NCBI RefSeq assembly: GCF_021440085.1
Contig: NZ_JAKCPW010000003.1
Span: forward strand, 124,001 to 188,000
Direction of reading: 5' to 3'
Origin: Dyadobacter sp. CY261
Lineage (GTDB): Bacteria > Bacteroidota > Bacteroidia > Cytophagales > Spirosomataceae
DNA: 64,000 nt
Shown here: positions 25,161 to 34,204 of the stretch, one piece after another
Numbering within the stretch: the first letter of the stretch is position 1
Layout of the letters: each line of letters begins with the position of its first letter
Translations under genes and position numbers: made by a program
The notes under the pieces: model-generated
The model's database searches: none
Told to the model about the DNA's origin: nothing
What the model saw: the letters and a program-made list of their open reading frames with translations, nothing else

Positions 25161-26210
25161 TTAAGGTTTGGAAAAATGGCCGTAAAAGTCCGGCAGAGGA
25201 TTCAAAGTAGTGTTTTTGCGCTGGTGCCAATACGGATAGACCGGAGATTTTTCGCTCGCGTCGTCCAGCCGCTTTACCTGCTCCAACGTAAGGTTCCAGC
25301 CCACCGCACCCAGGTTCTGCTTCAATTGCTCTTCATTGCGGGCCCCTATTACAATATTACTTACCGTAGGTCGCTGCAAAAGCCAGTTAAGCGCAACTTG
25401 TGCGACACTCTTTTCCGTTTCGGCAGCAATTTCATCAAGCACGTCGATCAGATTGAAGAAAAAGTCTTCGGGTATCGCCGGACCTTCGCCGCCACCCTGT
25501 GCAATCCGTCCTTCCGGCGGCATTGGTTGACTCCTGCGATACTTCCCGCCCAGACGCCCGGCAGAAAGAGGACTCCAGACGATCGTACCAACTTTCTGGT
25601 CCAGCCCAAGCGGCATCAGTTCCCACTCAAATTCCCGGCTCAGCAGCGAATAATGCGCCTGGTGAGCGATATATTTTGCCCAACCGTAACGCTCAGAGAC
25701 AGAGAGCGACTTCATCAGATGCCAACCCGAAAAATTCGAACAGGCGATATAGCGCACTTTTCCATCGCGGATAAGATCATTCAATGCGTTAAGCGTTTCT
25801 TCTACCGGCGTGGTGCCGTCGAAGCCGTGCATGTGGTAAATATCGATGTAGTCGGTCTGCAACCGGCGCAGGCTGTCTTCACAGGCTTTGATCAGGTGAT
25901 AACGGCCTGAACCTGATTGGTTGGGATTATTGCCCATCCTGAAGGTCGCCTTGGTCGAAAGAATGATCTTATCGCGGAGACCGATGACCGCCTTGCCGAG
26001 GATTTCTTCGGATAGTCCCTGGGAATAGACGTTGGCGGTATCGAAGAAATTGAGCCCGGCGTCCATGCAAAGGTCAACCAACTGCTTCGCCTCATCGACC
26101 TGTGTACTACCCCACGCCTTGAAGAAATCGCCGGTACCGCCGAATGTGCCGGTGCCAAAGCTCAATACGGGGACTTTCAGGCCTGATCCTCCCAGTTGTC
26201 TGTATTCCAT
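25161..26210 (-). CDS. Aldo/keto reductase
   Basis: The 349-residue protein is a TIM-barrel NADPH-dependent oxidoreductase of the aldo/keto reductase family. Catalytic residues are visible in order: Asp and Tyr in FFDTANVYSQGLSEEILGKA, Lys in ILSTKATF, His in IYHMHGFDG; the late IVIGARNEEQLKQNLGAVGW is the cofactor region. The start was set at MEYRQLGGSGLKVP, the family's usual N-terminus (ATG complementary to 26208-26210). The YajO/YghZ-like branch often acts on sugar or aldehyde substrates; no specific substrate is suggested by neighbours. Confidence 0.88.
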   Translation of the reverse strand: MEYRQLGGSGLKVPVLSFGTGTFGGTGDFFKAWGSTQVDEAKQLVDLCMDAGLNFFDTANVYSQGLSEEILGKAVIGLRDKIILSTKATFRMGNNPNQSGSGRYHLIKACEDSLRRLQTDYIDIYHMHGFDGTTPVEETLNALNDLIRDGKVRYIACSNFSGWHLMKSLSVSERYGWAKYIAHQAHYSLLSREFEWELMPLGLDQKVGTIVWSPLSAGRLGGKYRRSQPMPPEGRIAQGGGEGPAIPEDFFFNLIDVLDEIAAETEKSVAQVALNWLLQRPTVSNIVIGARNEEQLKQNLGAVGWNLTLEQVKRLDDASEKSPVYPYWHQRKNTTLNPLPDFYGHFSKP

Positions 26211-26339
26211 TTGAGTAACTATTAAAATGAATAAAAACCGCAAAACGGTTCGATGGCGGCTGCATCACGGAGTCTAATGATAGGATAAAATTTACAAACA
26301 TCAAATCAATGGCGTCTTTTCCGGCACGCGGCAGAGCAT

Positions 26340-26365
26340 AAAAAAGGGCCGGAAATATCCGGCCC
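26340..26365 (-). terminator. Rho-independent terminator, minus strand
   Basis: GGGCCGGA and TCCGGCCC form a perfect stem around four bases; on the minus strand it is followed by six T bases. It lies 130 bases before the aldo/keto reductase start, so it must end some transcript that begins upstream of that gene. Confidence 0.75.
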
Positions 26366-26482
26366 TCGCCTCGACTGCCCCACAAAGATCCGCCAGAATA
26401 TGAATGCGGTCAATCTCAGCTGTTCGATTTAGTCAGGTTAATATGCTTCGTCAATTTGTGGATTCTTACTTTGTCATTCCTT

Positions 26483-26517
26483 AAAAAAATATCTTCCCTG
26501 AAACTCAGGGAAGATAT
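26483..26517 (-). terminator. Rho-independent terminator, minus strand
   Basis: A perfect 13-base stem (ATATCTTCCCTGA with its inverse) around a three-base loop is followed on the minus strand by seven T bases. It lies 27 bases beyond a 22-codon coding remnant and 118 bases from the next terminator. Confidence 0.8.
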
Positions 26518-26782
26518 CCACATTATTTACTCAACGTTCCTCTATTACTTAACCTTCAACCTCTGTCCAACAGAACCTTTAACTGCTGTTGGCCTAGCCC
26601 CCGGTTCAGAATATTAATCAAATATCACCCGACGGATTGGATGAAAAGAAATTTGATGAGCAACTGGCATTTTTCAGTGAACAATCGGGAAATCCGGGTC
26701 TTAATGATGGCAGATTGTGCATTCTTATTATCTTTAAAAGATATTTTATACCTATTTGAATTCCTGACTTAATAACCTAACC

Positions 26783-27313
26783 ATGAACCGTAGAGAAGCT
26801 GTTCAAAGAATAACCTTCCTGCTTGGCGGTGCGATCTCAGCCCCGCTCATGGCCGGTATCGCAGGCGAACGCCTGAATTTCGGCCCCTCCCTCGACCTGT
26901 CCGATCAGCAGGAAGCACTGCTTGCAGATGTTGCAGATGTGATCATCCCCACCACGGGAACACCTGGCGCCAAGGCGGCCGGTGCCGAGAAGTTTATCGT
27001 GCGCGTCATGCGTGACTGCTATCCGATGGACGAGCAGAAAAAATTCTATGATGGCCTTGCCAAAGTGGATGCATTGGCCAAAGAAACGTATTCCAAGGAA
27101 TTCACTTCGCTGGATGCGACGCAAAAAAACGACATCATCAAAAAAACCACTGTTTCCGACAAGCCTTTCTTCCTCGCAATGAAAGGGCTTACCATCACCG
27201 GCTATTTCACTTCCGAGATCGGCGCCACCCAGGCACTCGATTACCTGCCGATACCTGGCCGGTTCGAAGGCAGCTGGCCTATGCCCAAAGGACAAAAAAG
27301 CTGGGCACTTTAA
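26783..27313 (+). CDS. Gluconate 2-dehydrogenase subunit 3-family protein
   Basis: The 176-residue protein starts with a twin-arginine-like signal (NRREAVQRITFLLGGAISAP), then matches the small-subunit family of membrane gluconate dehydrogenases: LLADVADVIIPTTGTPGAKAAG, FIVRVMRDCYPMDEQKKF and FFLAMKGLTITGYFTSEIG. Such subunits pair with a GMC flavoprotein and help its export to the periplasm. The matching GMC gene follows after 83 bases. Which sugar or alcohol is oxidised cannot be read from the sequence. Confidence 0.86.
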   Translation: MNRREAVQRITFLLGGAISAPLMAGIAGERLNFGPSLDLSDQQEALLADVADVIIPTTGTPGAKAAGAEKFIVRVMRDCYPMDEQKKFYDGLAKVDALAKETYSKEFTSLDATQKNDIIKKTTVSDKPFFLAMKGLTITGYFTSEIGATQALDYLPIPGRFEGSWPMPKGQKSWAL

Positions 27314-27396
27314 TTCGGAAAACATTTCACAGGCAATAGCACGGGCCATGAGTTCACCTCCTGACTACTGCCCGACCATTCCAAACTCATTAAAAA

Positions 27397-29118
27397 ATGG
27401 CGAATCTTAATATTGACGCAAAAAAAGACATCACCTACGACGCTATCGTGATCGGTTCCGGGGTTTCCGGGGGCTGGGCGGCGAAAGAACTGACTGAAAA
27501 AGGTCTGAAAGTGCTTATGCTCGAAAAGGGAAAAAACCTCGAACACGTTACAGGTTATGAAAATGCATTGAAAGCCCCCTGGGAAACCCAATATAATGGC
27601 CGGTTGACCGTCAAGCAGAAAGAAACCCACCCGTTCCTGTCGCGCGATTATCCGTACAACGAGATGACGGAGAAATACTGGATGAACGATATGGACCAGC
27701 CCTACGAGGAGAAAAAACGCTTCGACTGGTTCCGTCCCAATATCGTCGGCGGTAAATCTATCATGTGGGGCCGCCAATCCTATCGTTGGAGCGACCTCGA
27801 CTTCGAAGGAAACCTGAAAGATGGGATCGCGGTAGACTGGCCGATCCGCTATAAGGACGTGGCACCCTGGTATTCATATGTTGAAAAGCATGTCGGTATC
27901 TCCGGTGAAAAACTCGGCTTGCCCCAGTTACCCGACAGCGATTTCATTGCGCCGATGGATATGTACCATGTTGAAAAAGAAGTGCGCAAACGGCTGGAAA
28001 AAGAATTTCCTGGACGCGTCATGACGATCGGGCGGGTTGCCAACCTTTCGCAGCCCACCAAAATCCAGCTTGATGGCGGCCGTGGTCCCTGCCAATACCG
28101 GAACCGTTGCTCATACGGTTGCCCTTATGGCGCTTATTTCAGCACCCAGTCGTCTACTTTACCACCAGCGATGAAAACCGGGCGGTTGACGCTCCGTCCC
28201 GACTCGGTTGTACGAGAAATTATTTATGACGGCAAGAAAGCAGGCGGACGTGCCACGGGCGTACGTGTGATCGATTCTGTGACATTGCAGGAACGCGAGT
28301 TTTTCGCCAATATCATTTTCGTATGCGCGAGCGCGCTGGCCTCAACCGCATTGCTTCTCAACTCCACTTCCGAGCGCTTCCCTAATGGCATGGGTAACGA
28401 CTCCGGTGAGCTGGGCCACAACCTCATGGACCACCACTTCCGCACAGGTGCCAGCGGCACCTGGGAAGGCGATCTCGACAAGTATTATTTCGGTCGTCGT
28501 GCAAACGGCATATATGTACCTCGTTACCAGAATATCGGCTCCGACAAGCGCGATTACCTGCGTGGTTTCGGCTATCAGGGAGGAGGCAGCCGCCAGGGAT
28601 GGCAGCGCAATGTGGCTGAACTCGCATTTGGGGCTGATTTCAAGGATGAATTGACCACACCAGGTAACTGGACCATGGGCTTCGGGGGTTTCGGCGAAAC
28701 ACTGCCTTACCACGAAAACCGCATGTACCTGAATAAAGATAAGAAAGACAAATTCGGCATTCCGGCTGTCGTGTTTGACGCGGATCTTCGTGATAATGAG
28801 AAGAAAATGCGGAAAGACATGATGAACGATGCTGCCGAAATGCTCGAAAAGTCGGGTGTTAAAAATGTCAAGCCCTACGACAACGGCTCCTACCTGGGTA
28901 TGGCCATCCACGAAATGGGTACCGCCCGCATGGGACGCGACCCTAAAACTTCGGTTTTGAATGGTAATAACCAGATTCACGCTGTCAAAAACGTGTTTGT
29001 GACTGATGGGGCCTGTATGACTTCCGCGTCTTGTGTGAACCCGTCGCTTACCTACATGGCGCTCACAGCGCGAGCGGTGGACTTTGCGGTAAAAGAATCC
29101 AAAAAGAAAAATATCTGA
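27397..29118 (+). CDS. GMC-family FAD-dependent oxidoreductase
   Basis: The 573-residue flavoprotein has the GMC layout: FAD-binding AIVIGSGVSGGWAAKEL at about residues 16-32, then VGGKSIMWGRQSYRW, the cysteine-containing CQYRNRCSYGCPYGAYF, and the C-terminal catalytic region with AIHEMGTARMG and CVNPSLTYMALTAR. It has no signal peptide and probably rides on the twin-arginine signal of the subunit encoded just upstream. Such pairs oxidise sugars or polyols at the periplasmic side and pass electrons to a cytochrome, which is not encoded here. A terminator follows. Confidence 0.9.
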   Translation: MANLNIDAKKDITYDAIVIGSGVSGGWAAKELTEKGLKVLMLEKGKNLEHVTGYENALKAPWETQYNGRLTVKQKETHPFLSRDYPYNEMTEKYWMNDMDQPYEEKKRFDWFRPNIVGGKSIMWGRQSYRWSDLDFEGNLKDGIAVDWPIRYKDVAPWYSYVEKHVGISGEKLGLPQLPDSDFIAPMDMYHVEKEVRKRLEKEFPGRVMTIGRVANLSQPTKIQLDGGRGPCQYRNRCSYGCPYGAYFSTQSSTLPPAMKTGRLTLRPDSVVREIIYDGKKAGGRATGVRVIDSVTLQEREFFANIIFVCASALASTALLLNSTSERFPNGMGNDSGELGHNLMDHHFRTGASGTWEGDLDKYYFGRRANGIYVPRYQNIGSDKRDYLRGFGYQGGGSRQGWQRNVAELAFGADFKDELTTPGNWTMGFGGFGETLPYHENRMYLNKDKKDKFGIPAVVFDADLRDNEKKMRKDMMNDAAEMLEKSGVKNVKPYDNGSYLGMAIHEMGTARMGRDPKTSVLNGNNQIHAVKNVFVTDGACMTSASCVNPSLTYMALTARAVDFAVKESKKKNI

Positions 29119-29126
29119 TAGATGTT

Positions 29127-29157
29127 AAAGGGCCAGGCAAAGAACCTGGCCTTTTTT
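29127..29157 (+). terminator. Rho-independent terminator after the GMC gene
   Basis: GGCCAGG and CCTGGCC flank CAAAGAA and are followed by six T bases, beginning 9 bases after the GMC stop codon. Confidence 0.88.
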
Positions 29158-29198
29158 GTTGTAAAACTGCAACAATGCCACACATCGGCAATAATATT

Positions 29199-29243
29199 TT
29201 GCAACATTTTGCAATATTTAAATAGTTATTGCATTAATTTGCA
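29199..29243 (+). promoter_or_regulatory. TTGCA sites in exact 10-base phase
   Basis: TTGCA begins at 29199, 29209, 29229 and 29239, all multiples of ten bases apart, with the 29219 position missing. The last copy is part of the palindrome TTTGCAAA. The array lies 18 bases before the MFS gene start, so sites on one face of the helix could bind a regulator side by side. No regulator gene is adjacent. Confidence 0.4.
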
Positions 29244-29261
29244 AATGAGTAAATTGTAATC

Positions 29262-30398
29262 ATGGAAGGGAAATTGAGAATCAGCGCCGCGCGCAGAGCT
29301 ACTTTATTGATATTTTTGGTGTGCGGGATCGGCCTGTCGAGTTGGGCGCCGATGGTGCCATTTGCTAAAATCAAACTCGGTCTGAGCGAGGCCGACCTGG
29401 GTGTAGTGCTGCTTGCACTGGGTGCAGGGGCTATCTTAACAATGCCTGTCACTGGCCTACTAATCAACAAATATGGCAGCAGGGCCGTAGCCATCGTGTC
29501 TGCGCTCGTCATTGCTTCTTTGCTTCCATTACTCCTTCTGGCAAGTTCCGCCTATCAATTGGCCGCTGCATTATTTGTCTTCGGTGCGGGGATCGGCTCC
29601 ATAGATGTTTCCATGAACGCCCAGGCCGTGGTAGTGCAGGAGCGGCACGGGAGCCACATCATGTCATCCTTTCACGGTATGTTCAGCCTTGGTGGGCTGA
29701 TGGGTTCGATAGGGCTCGGTTTTTTGATTAAGGCAGGACTATCGCCCACTTATGCCGCAGTTGCCATTTCAGGGCTGCTGGTTCTTATCACCTTCACCCA
29801 GTCGCGGTACCTGCTGCCGCATTCGGAAGAGGCCAAAATGGATAGTACCAGCTTTGTTTTACCCAAAGGCCCGGTAGTATTGCTGGGTATCATGTGTTTC
29901 ATTTTATTTCTGGCCGAAGGTTCGCTGCTGGACTGGAGTGCCGTTTTCCTGCAATTCTCCCGTGGATTCGATCCGTCCTTTTCTGGTTTGGGTTACGCGG
30001 CATTCTCTGTTGCGATGGCCATCATGCGCCTTACGGGCGACGGGCTCATTCACCGGCTTGGACCCAAAAAAGTGGTGCTTTACGGCACATTGCTCGCCGG
30101 CTCGGGGTTCCTGGTCGCCGTGCTGATTCCCTCGGCTATTGCTGCATTAATCGGTTTTGTTTTAGTAGGATTGGGAGCCGCAAACGTCGTGCCGATATTT
30201 TTCACTGCCGCAGGGCGCATTCCAAATATCCCGCCGTCTATCGCATTGTCGGCCGTGACGATCCTCGGTTATTCGGGACAACTGGCTGGCCCGGCGCTGA
30301 TCGGCCTGATCGCCGAAGTAACATCGCTATCCTGGGCGCTCGGCCTGGTGGGCATAATGCTTTTCTTTGTTGCTTTCGGCTACAAGCACCGTGATTAA
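29262..30398 (+). CDS. MFS transporter, YbjJ-like
   Basis: The 378-residue protein is a 12-helix inner-membrane carrier. Motifs include FLVCGIGLSSWAPMVPFAK in helix 1, LLINKYGSRAVAIVSAL at the loop 2-3 position, SIDVSMNAQAVVVQERHG in the helix 4-5 region and MSSFHGMFSLGGLMGS in helix 5, the pattern of YbjJ-type carriers. Substrate unknown. It ends by overlapping 4 bases with the convergent barrel gene and has a phased TTGCA array in front. Confidence 0.83.
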   Translation: MEGKLRISAARRATLLIFLVCGIGLSSWAPMVPFAKIKLGLSEADLGVVLLALGAGAILTMPVTGLLINKYGSRAVAIVSALVIASLLPLLLLASSAYQLAAALFVFGAGIGSIDVSMNAQAVVVQERHGSHIMSSFHGMFSLGGLMGSIGLGFLIKAGLSPTYAAVAISGLLVLITFTQSRYLLPHSEEAKMDSTSFVLPKGPVVLLGIMCFILFLAEGSLLDWSAVFLQFSRGFDPSFSGLGYAAFSVAMAIMRLTGDGLIHRLGPKKVVLYGTLLAGSGFLVAVLIPSAIAALIGFVLVGLGAANVVPIFFTAAGRIPNIPPSIALSAVTILGYSGQLAGPALIGLIAEVTSLSWALGLVGIMLFFVAFGYKHRD

Positions 30399-31525
30399 AA
30401 AGCTTCGCCTGTAAAGAGGTAAAATCCCGGACCTTCTTTGGTAAAGCCCACATCCAGCCGAAGGAAAATATCCTTTTTGGGAAACAGCAAATACCGCAGG
30501 CCTACGCCACCCGACAGCCTTGCACGTGCAGGCGTGAGCGATCCAATCTTAGGCCCTACCACTGCCGCACCGGCAAAAACCGCCCCGCCCAAACGCTTGC
30601 TAAATCCGAACGGCAACCAACGATGCTCCACCTGGGTGGCAAGCATGTTCTTATCGCGATAGCGGCCATAATAGTAGCCTCGCATGATCATCTCTCCGCC
30701 CATGAGCGCCATCTGGTTGAACGGTATATTGCCGGTAAAAAAGTTTCCGTAAACCTGCCAGGCCAGCACATTGCGCTTTGTCAATGGATGAGAGCTCCGT
30801 ATATCCAGGTTAAATCCCTGAAAATTATGGTGGCTGCCGATCGACTGATTGTATTTCAGAAAAGACAGCTCGCCAAAAAAACCTTTCCGCACATTGAGGA
30901 CATTATGCCGGTTATCATACACCAGCGCAGCACCCAGCCCAATGTTACGCGTTCCGTCGCTCCCCAGCGGCTCATCGTATAAATGGTCCTCAGGTTGTTT
31001 AAATTCCGCATTGTAGAGCTGCTGGTAATCAATTTCCGGACCAATGAAGAAATTAGGCCTGACCCGTCGTAACACCCTTTGTTTGAAAAGAAGATAATTA
31101 GCATCGACCAGGGCAGGTTCTTTGTCCGGTGTCGTATGCCCGATACCGTAATAAAGTAATGGAAAACGCTGAAAACGCGTTCGGCCAAGAAAGAACCATT
31201 TATCTTTATCCCCGTAAATCGCATTATCGAGCCATATGCCATATTGGCCTTCCAGCGTGACAAATGTAAATGCAGCCACCTCGCTCAGGCGGTTTAATGT
31301 GTCGTTTTTGGCCTGAAACAACAGTAGCGACGAAAACCCGAACTCCACACTGGTTTCCGGCGAATAACCCAAAGTCGGATACACCCGGAAACTGGACTTA
31401 CCCTCGCCCGTCGTATCGGAAATTGTTTTTTGTACAAACCGTTTGAACCATCCATCCTGCGCAAAGACCTGCGGGGCCTGTACGGCTATCAACAGAATCA
31501 GAACGTAAAGCTTTTTCTTGCCCAA
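30395..31525 (-). CDS. BamA/TamA-like outer-membrane barrel protein
   Basis: The 376-residue protein has a signal peptide (LYVLILLIAVQAPQVFAQ) and a 16-strand type barrel of the Omp85/surface-antigen fold without POTRA domains. Strands alternate with turns throughout; MRGYYYGRYRDKNML holds the conserved RGY of loop 6, followed by the strands ATQVEHRWLPFGF and a C-terminal aromatic residue (GEAF). Similar lone barrels are common in Bacteroidota with no agreed function. It is convergent with the MFS gene and divergent from the glycoside-hydrolase-like gene. Confidence 0.8.
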   Translation of the reverse strand: MGKKKLYVLILLIAVQAPQVFAQDGWFKRFVQKTISDTTGEGKSSFRVYPTLGYSPETSVEFGFSSLLLFQAKNDTLNRLSEVAAFTFVTLEGQYGIWLDNAIYGDKDKWFFLGRTRFQRFPLLYYGIGHTTPDKEPALVDANYLLFKQRVLRRVRPNFFIGPEIDYQQLYNAEFKQPEDHLYDEPLGSDGTRNIGLGAALVYDNRHNVLNVRKGFFGELSFLKYNQSIGSHHNFQGFNLDIRSSHPLTKRNVLAWQVYGNFFTGNIPFNQMALMGGEMIMRGYYYGRYRDKNMLATQVEHRWLPFGFSKRLGGAVFAGAAVVGPKIGSLTPARARLSGGVGLRYLLFPKKDIFLRLDVGFTKEGPGFYLFTGEAF

Positions 31526-31643
31526 TGGCGCTGCTGTTTAGATAAAGGGATTATTTTCATCCAATGCAATATAAAAATCAATCCGCGGGCGTCAAGTAGA
31601 TGCGTAATGCGCTGTATCTTTTGCACCAAACACGACTCACGGT

Positions 31644-33749
31644 ATGAAAAGCGGCATTTTACTCCTTTACTTTATTCTTCAAACAAGTATCCTATCCGCA
31701 CAAAACACCGGGGCCTTCTGGTGGAAGAGGAATAATCTCAGGGTCATTCAAATGAACCTTCCGGCCTACGAAGCAGCCACTATCAATGCCGATTCGATCG
31801 TTACCGACCTCGTCGCCTGCTCCGCTAACACGCTGTTGATCAATGCAGGAGGCATTATGGCCTTTTATCCTACCAAACTGGATTTTCATTACCGCAACCC
31901 ATTTTTGAAAGACAACAACGTTCTCGCAGACGTCGTAAGGAAATGCCACGAAAAGAACATCAAGGTAATCGTCCGCTTCGATTTTAGTCGTGTACACGAA
32001 AGCATTTTCAAAGCGCATCCAGACTGGTGTTACATTTCCCCAAAAGGTGAACGCATTATTAATACCGATATGTATGTGGCGTCCATCAACGCGCCGTATG
32101 TGCAGGAAAAAGCATTCAAGATCATCGAAGAGGTCATTGACGCATTTCCTATCGATGGGATTTTCCTCAACATGCCCGGCTATCAGGTCAATAACCCATA
32201 TGAAGGCAAATACCACGGGATCGATCAGAATGAATATGACAAGAAGCGCTTTGCTGAATTCACCAACGGCCAGTCGCTACCTGTTGAAGAAAACAAGGCC
32301 GACCCGCTTTTTCAGAAGTATCTCGAATTTAAGAAAACGACCGTCGAAGACTGGTCGGAGCGCCTGCACAAGCTGGTTAAATCCAAAAATGAACAGATCG
32401 CAATCTGCACTTACTCAGACAAATTTGTAGATATCATCCGCCATGAATCCCAAAGCATGACCACCCTGCCCTACTGGCCTTATAACGCTTCGGACAATGT
32501 CGGTAATGCCGTCAATTCTTTTCCGGGCCACATCATCAGCAATGCGAGCATCCAGCAAATTTCCTTTCAATCGCGTTACAATGCGGTGGAGCCGGAAGAA
32601 ACGCGGATCCGGTTGTATGAGAACATTGCCAATGGCTCGGGGCTGGATATGAGTATGATGGGCGATATGCGCGGCTATGAGGACGAACGCAACTATCCTG
32701 TTTTCAGGAAAGTGTATGGGTTTCATAAAAAGAATGAGGCTTATTTTGGTAAATATAAATCGGTAGCCAAAATTGCGGTCGTCGCGCCGGGTGCCTGGCC
32801 AAACGGCGAGCCGATGCAGGAATACCGCGGCATTCAATTGATGCTCCGTGAGGCGCATATTCCTTTTGATATTGTGGAAGACGGGCAGATCACCAATCTC
32901 GAACAGAAAATAAAAGGCTACAAGCTGATTATCCTGCCTGAAATCACTTACCTGAAACCGGAAGCCATCCGCATTCTCCAAGAGGCCAGCGCCCAAGGCA
33001 CCCATCTCATCGGAACCAATCGGACGATGTTTGACGCTCCGGAGGCATTACAGGCCCTTTTTGGTGCAAAAATCGAGAAGAAAGACAACGACGGAGCGGG
33101 AAACTATCTGGTACCCGACGACCGGAGCATATTCACAAGTTTCAAGGGACAAAATCGGGTGTTCTGGAAATTCAATCTCGGCTTGTACGATCTTTCCGGC
33201 GCAGATAAAAAATTGCTTCCTGTTTTAGCCAAAGGTCGTCCCGGCCCACCCGAGATCATCGGCGGTCACGATCTTACCGGCTATTATGCGCTGGCAATCA
33301 AGAACCATCCCACGAGCAAAGCAGCGCTTTTCCCGATCAGCCTGGGCAGGATTTACTATATGCACGGTTATCAGGAACACAAAAACCTACTGCTCGACCT
33401 GATCCGTTACATGCTTCCGGAAGCTGCGCATAGCATTCAAACCAATGCTCCTGCCCGCGTGGAAACCATATTAAAAGAGTTTACCAAAAATACCATTGAA
33501 AACAGCCGCAAAACGACCTCCGACGGCCAGATCCTCCACCTGATCAACCTTACGGGGTTCAGTGGAAATACCTATTTTGAGCCGTTGCCTGCCAACAACC
33601 TGCAATTCAGGATCGGCGTTGCCAAAAAACCGCAAAAAGTTTTTACATTGACAGACCGCAAGCCTTTGAACTTCACCTGGAAAGATGGCGCACTTAACGT
33701 CACGCTGACACGCCTCGCCGAGTTCGAAAGTATTGTTATGGAATGGTAA
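31644..33749 (+). CDS. Putative secreted glycoside hydrolase (GHL6-like with GH42-type trimerisation domain)
   Basis: The 701-residue protein has a signal peptide (ILLLYFILQTSILSAQ). Residues about 30-350 look like a TIM-barrel glycosidase core: NTLLINAGGIMAFYPT, IKVIVRFDFSRVHESIF, HPDWCYISPKGE and DGIFLNMPGYQVNNP resemble the 'hypothetical glycosyl hydrolase 6' group. Residues about 370-560 resemble the GH42 trimerisation/glutamine-amidotransferase-like fold (YRGIQLMLREAHIPFDIVED). The rest is a beta-domain. The nucleophile cannot be named with confidence, so substrate and family number are left open. It opens a run of secreted carbohydrate-related genes to 41456. Confidence 0.68.
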   Translation: MKSGILLLYFILQTSILSAQNTGAFWWKRNNLRVIQMNLPAYEAATINADSIVTDLVACSANTLLINAGGIMAFYPTKLDFHYRNPFLKDNNVLADVVRKCHEKNIKVIVRFDFSRVHESIFKAHPDWCYISPKGERIINTDMYVASINAPYVQEKAFKIIEEVIDAFPIDGIFLNMPGYQVNNPYEGKYHGIDQNEYDKKRFAEFTNGQSLPVEENKADPLFQKYLEFKKTTVEDWSERLHKLVKSKNEQIAICTYSDKFVDIIRHESQSMTTLPYWPYNASDNVGNAVNSFPGHIISNASIQQISFQSRYNAVEPEETRIRLYENIANGSGLDMSMMGDMRGYEDERNYPVFRKVYGFHKKNEAYFGKYKSVAKIAVVAPGAWPNGEPMQEYRGIQLMLREAHIPFDIVEDGQITNLEQKIKGYKLIILPEITYLKPEAIRILQEASAQGTHLIGTNRTMFDAPEALQALFGAKIEKKDNDGAGNYLVPDDRSIFTSFKGQNRVFWKFNLGLYDLSGADKKLLPVLAKGRPGPPEIIGGHDLTGYYALAIKNHPTSKAALFPISLGRIYYMHGYQEHKNLLLDLIRYMLPEAAHSIQTNAPARVETILKEFTKNTIENSRKTTSDGQILHLINLTGFSGNTYFEPLPANNLQFRIGVAKKPQKVFTLTDRKPLNFTWKDGALNVTLTRLAEFESIVMEW

Positions 33750-33770
33750 ACTAAATCAACGCTCCCCTTT

Positions 33771-34187
33771 ATGAAACCCCGACTACTTATGCGCATTGCT
33801 GCGCTGTTTGTGCTTATTCATTTGATAGGCCATTCATTCGGTCATTTTTCCTGGAAAGAAACGACCAACCCCGCTAAACAGGAGGTAATTAAACAAATGA
33901 CAGGCCCACGATTTGAATTTATGGGGGCAATGCGCAGCATGGGAGATTATTACGAAGGGTACAGTCTGATCCTGTTCGTCGTATATGCTATGTCGATAGC
34001 GCTCATCCTGTCGGCCGCAGGGTATGCCGACAGCAACCACGACATTGCACGAAAAGTGCTTACTCCTATCGGGATCGGTTATGTTGCATTCGGTATTATT
34101 GAGTTCCTGCACTTCTTTCCGTTTGCGGCTTCAATGAGCCTTGGTGCGGGCGCGCTCATCATTCTCGCGATTTTCCTGAATGGCTAG
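33771..34187 (+). CDS. Four-helix membrane protein of unknown function
   Basis: The 138-residue protein has four hydrophobic helices (roughly residues 8-26, 64-84, 99-114 and 118-137) and a conserved-looking His-rich first helix, LIHLIGHSFGHF, which reminds me of small Bacteroidota and spirochaete membrane proteins with no known role. It starts 22 bases after the glycoside-hydrolase-like gene and may be co-transcribed. No signal peptide apart from the first helix. Confidence 0.62.
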   Translation: MKPRLLMRIAALFVLIHLIGHSFGHFSWKETTNPAKQEVIKQMTGPRFEFMGAMRSMGDYYEGYSLILFVVYAMSIALILSAAGYADSNHDIARKVLTPIGIGYVAFGIIEFLHFFPFAASMSLGAGALIILAIFLNG

Positions 34188-34204
34188 TTTCCGGATTAAA
34201 GCGA

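Larger units (their letters stand above)
26211..26782. other. Gene-poor gap with two minus-strand terminators
   Basis: No full gene is visible in this 572-base space. It holds two strong minus-strand terminator hairpins. Upstream of the second, on the minus strand, 22 codons (26613 down to 26548, stop at 26545-26547) end in VGQRLKVK, which resembles the tail of a LysM-type protein but has a stop codon at its head. On the plus strand at 26640 there is a 43-codon ATG reading frame of unlikely composition. The pattern suggests remnants of a deleted gene, or small untranslated RNAs. Confidence 0.45.
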
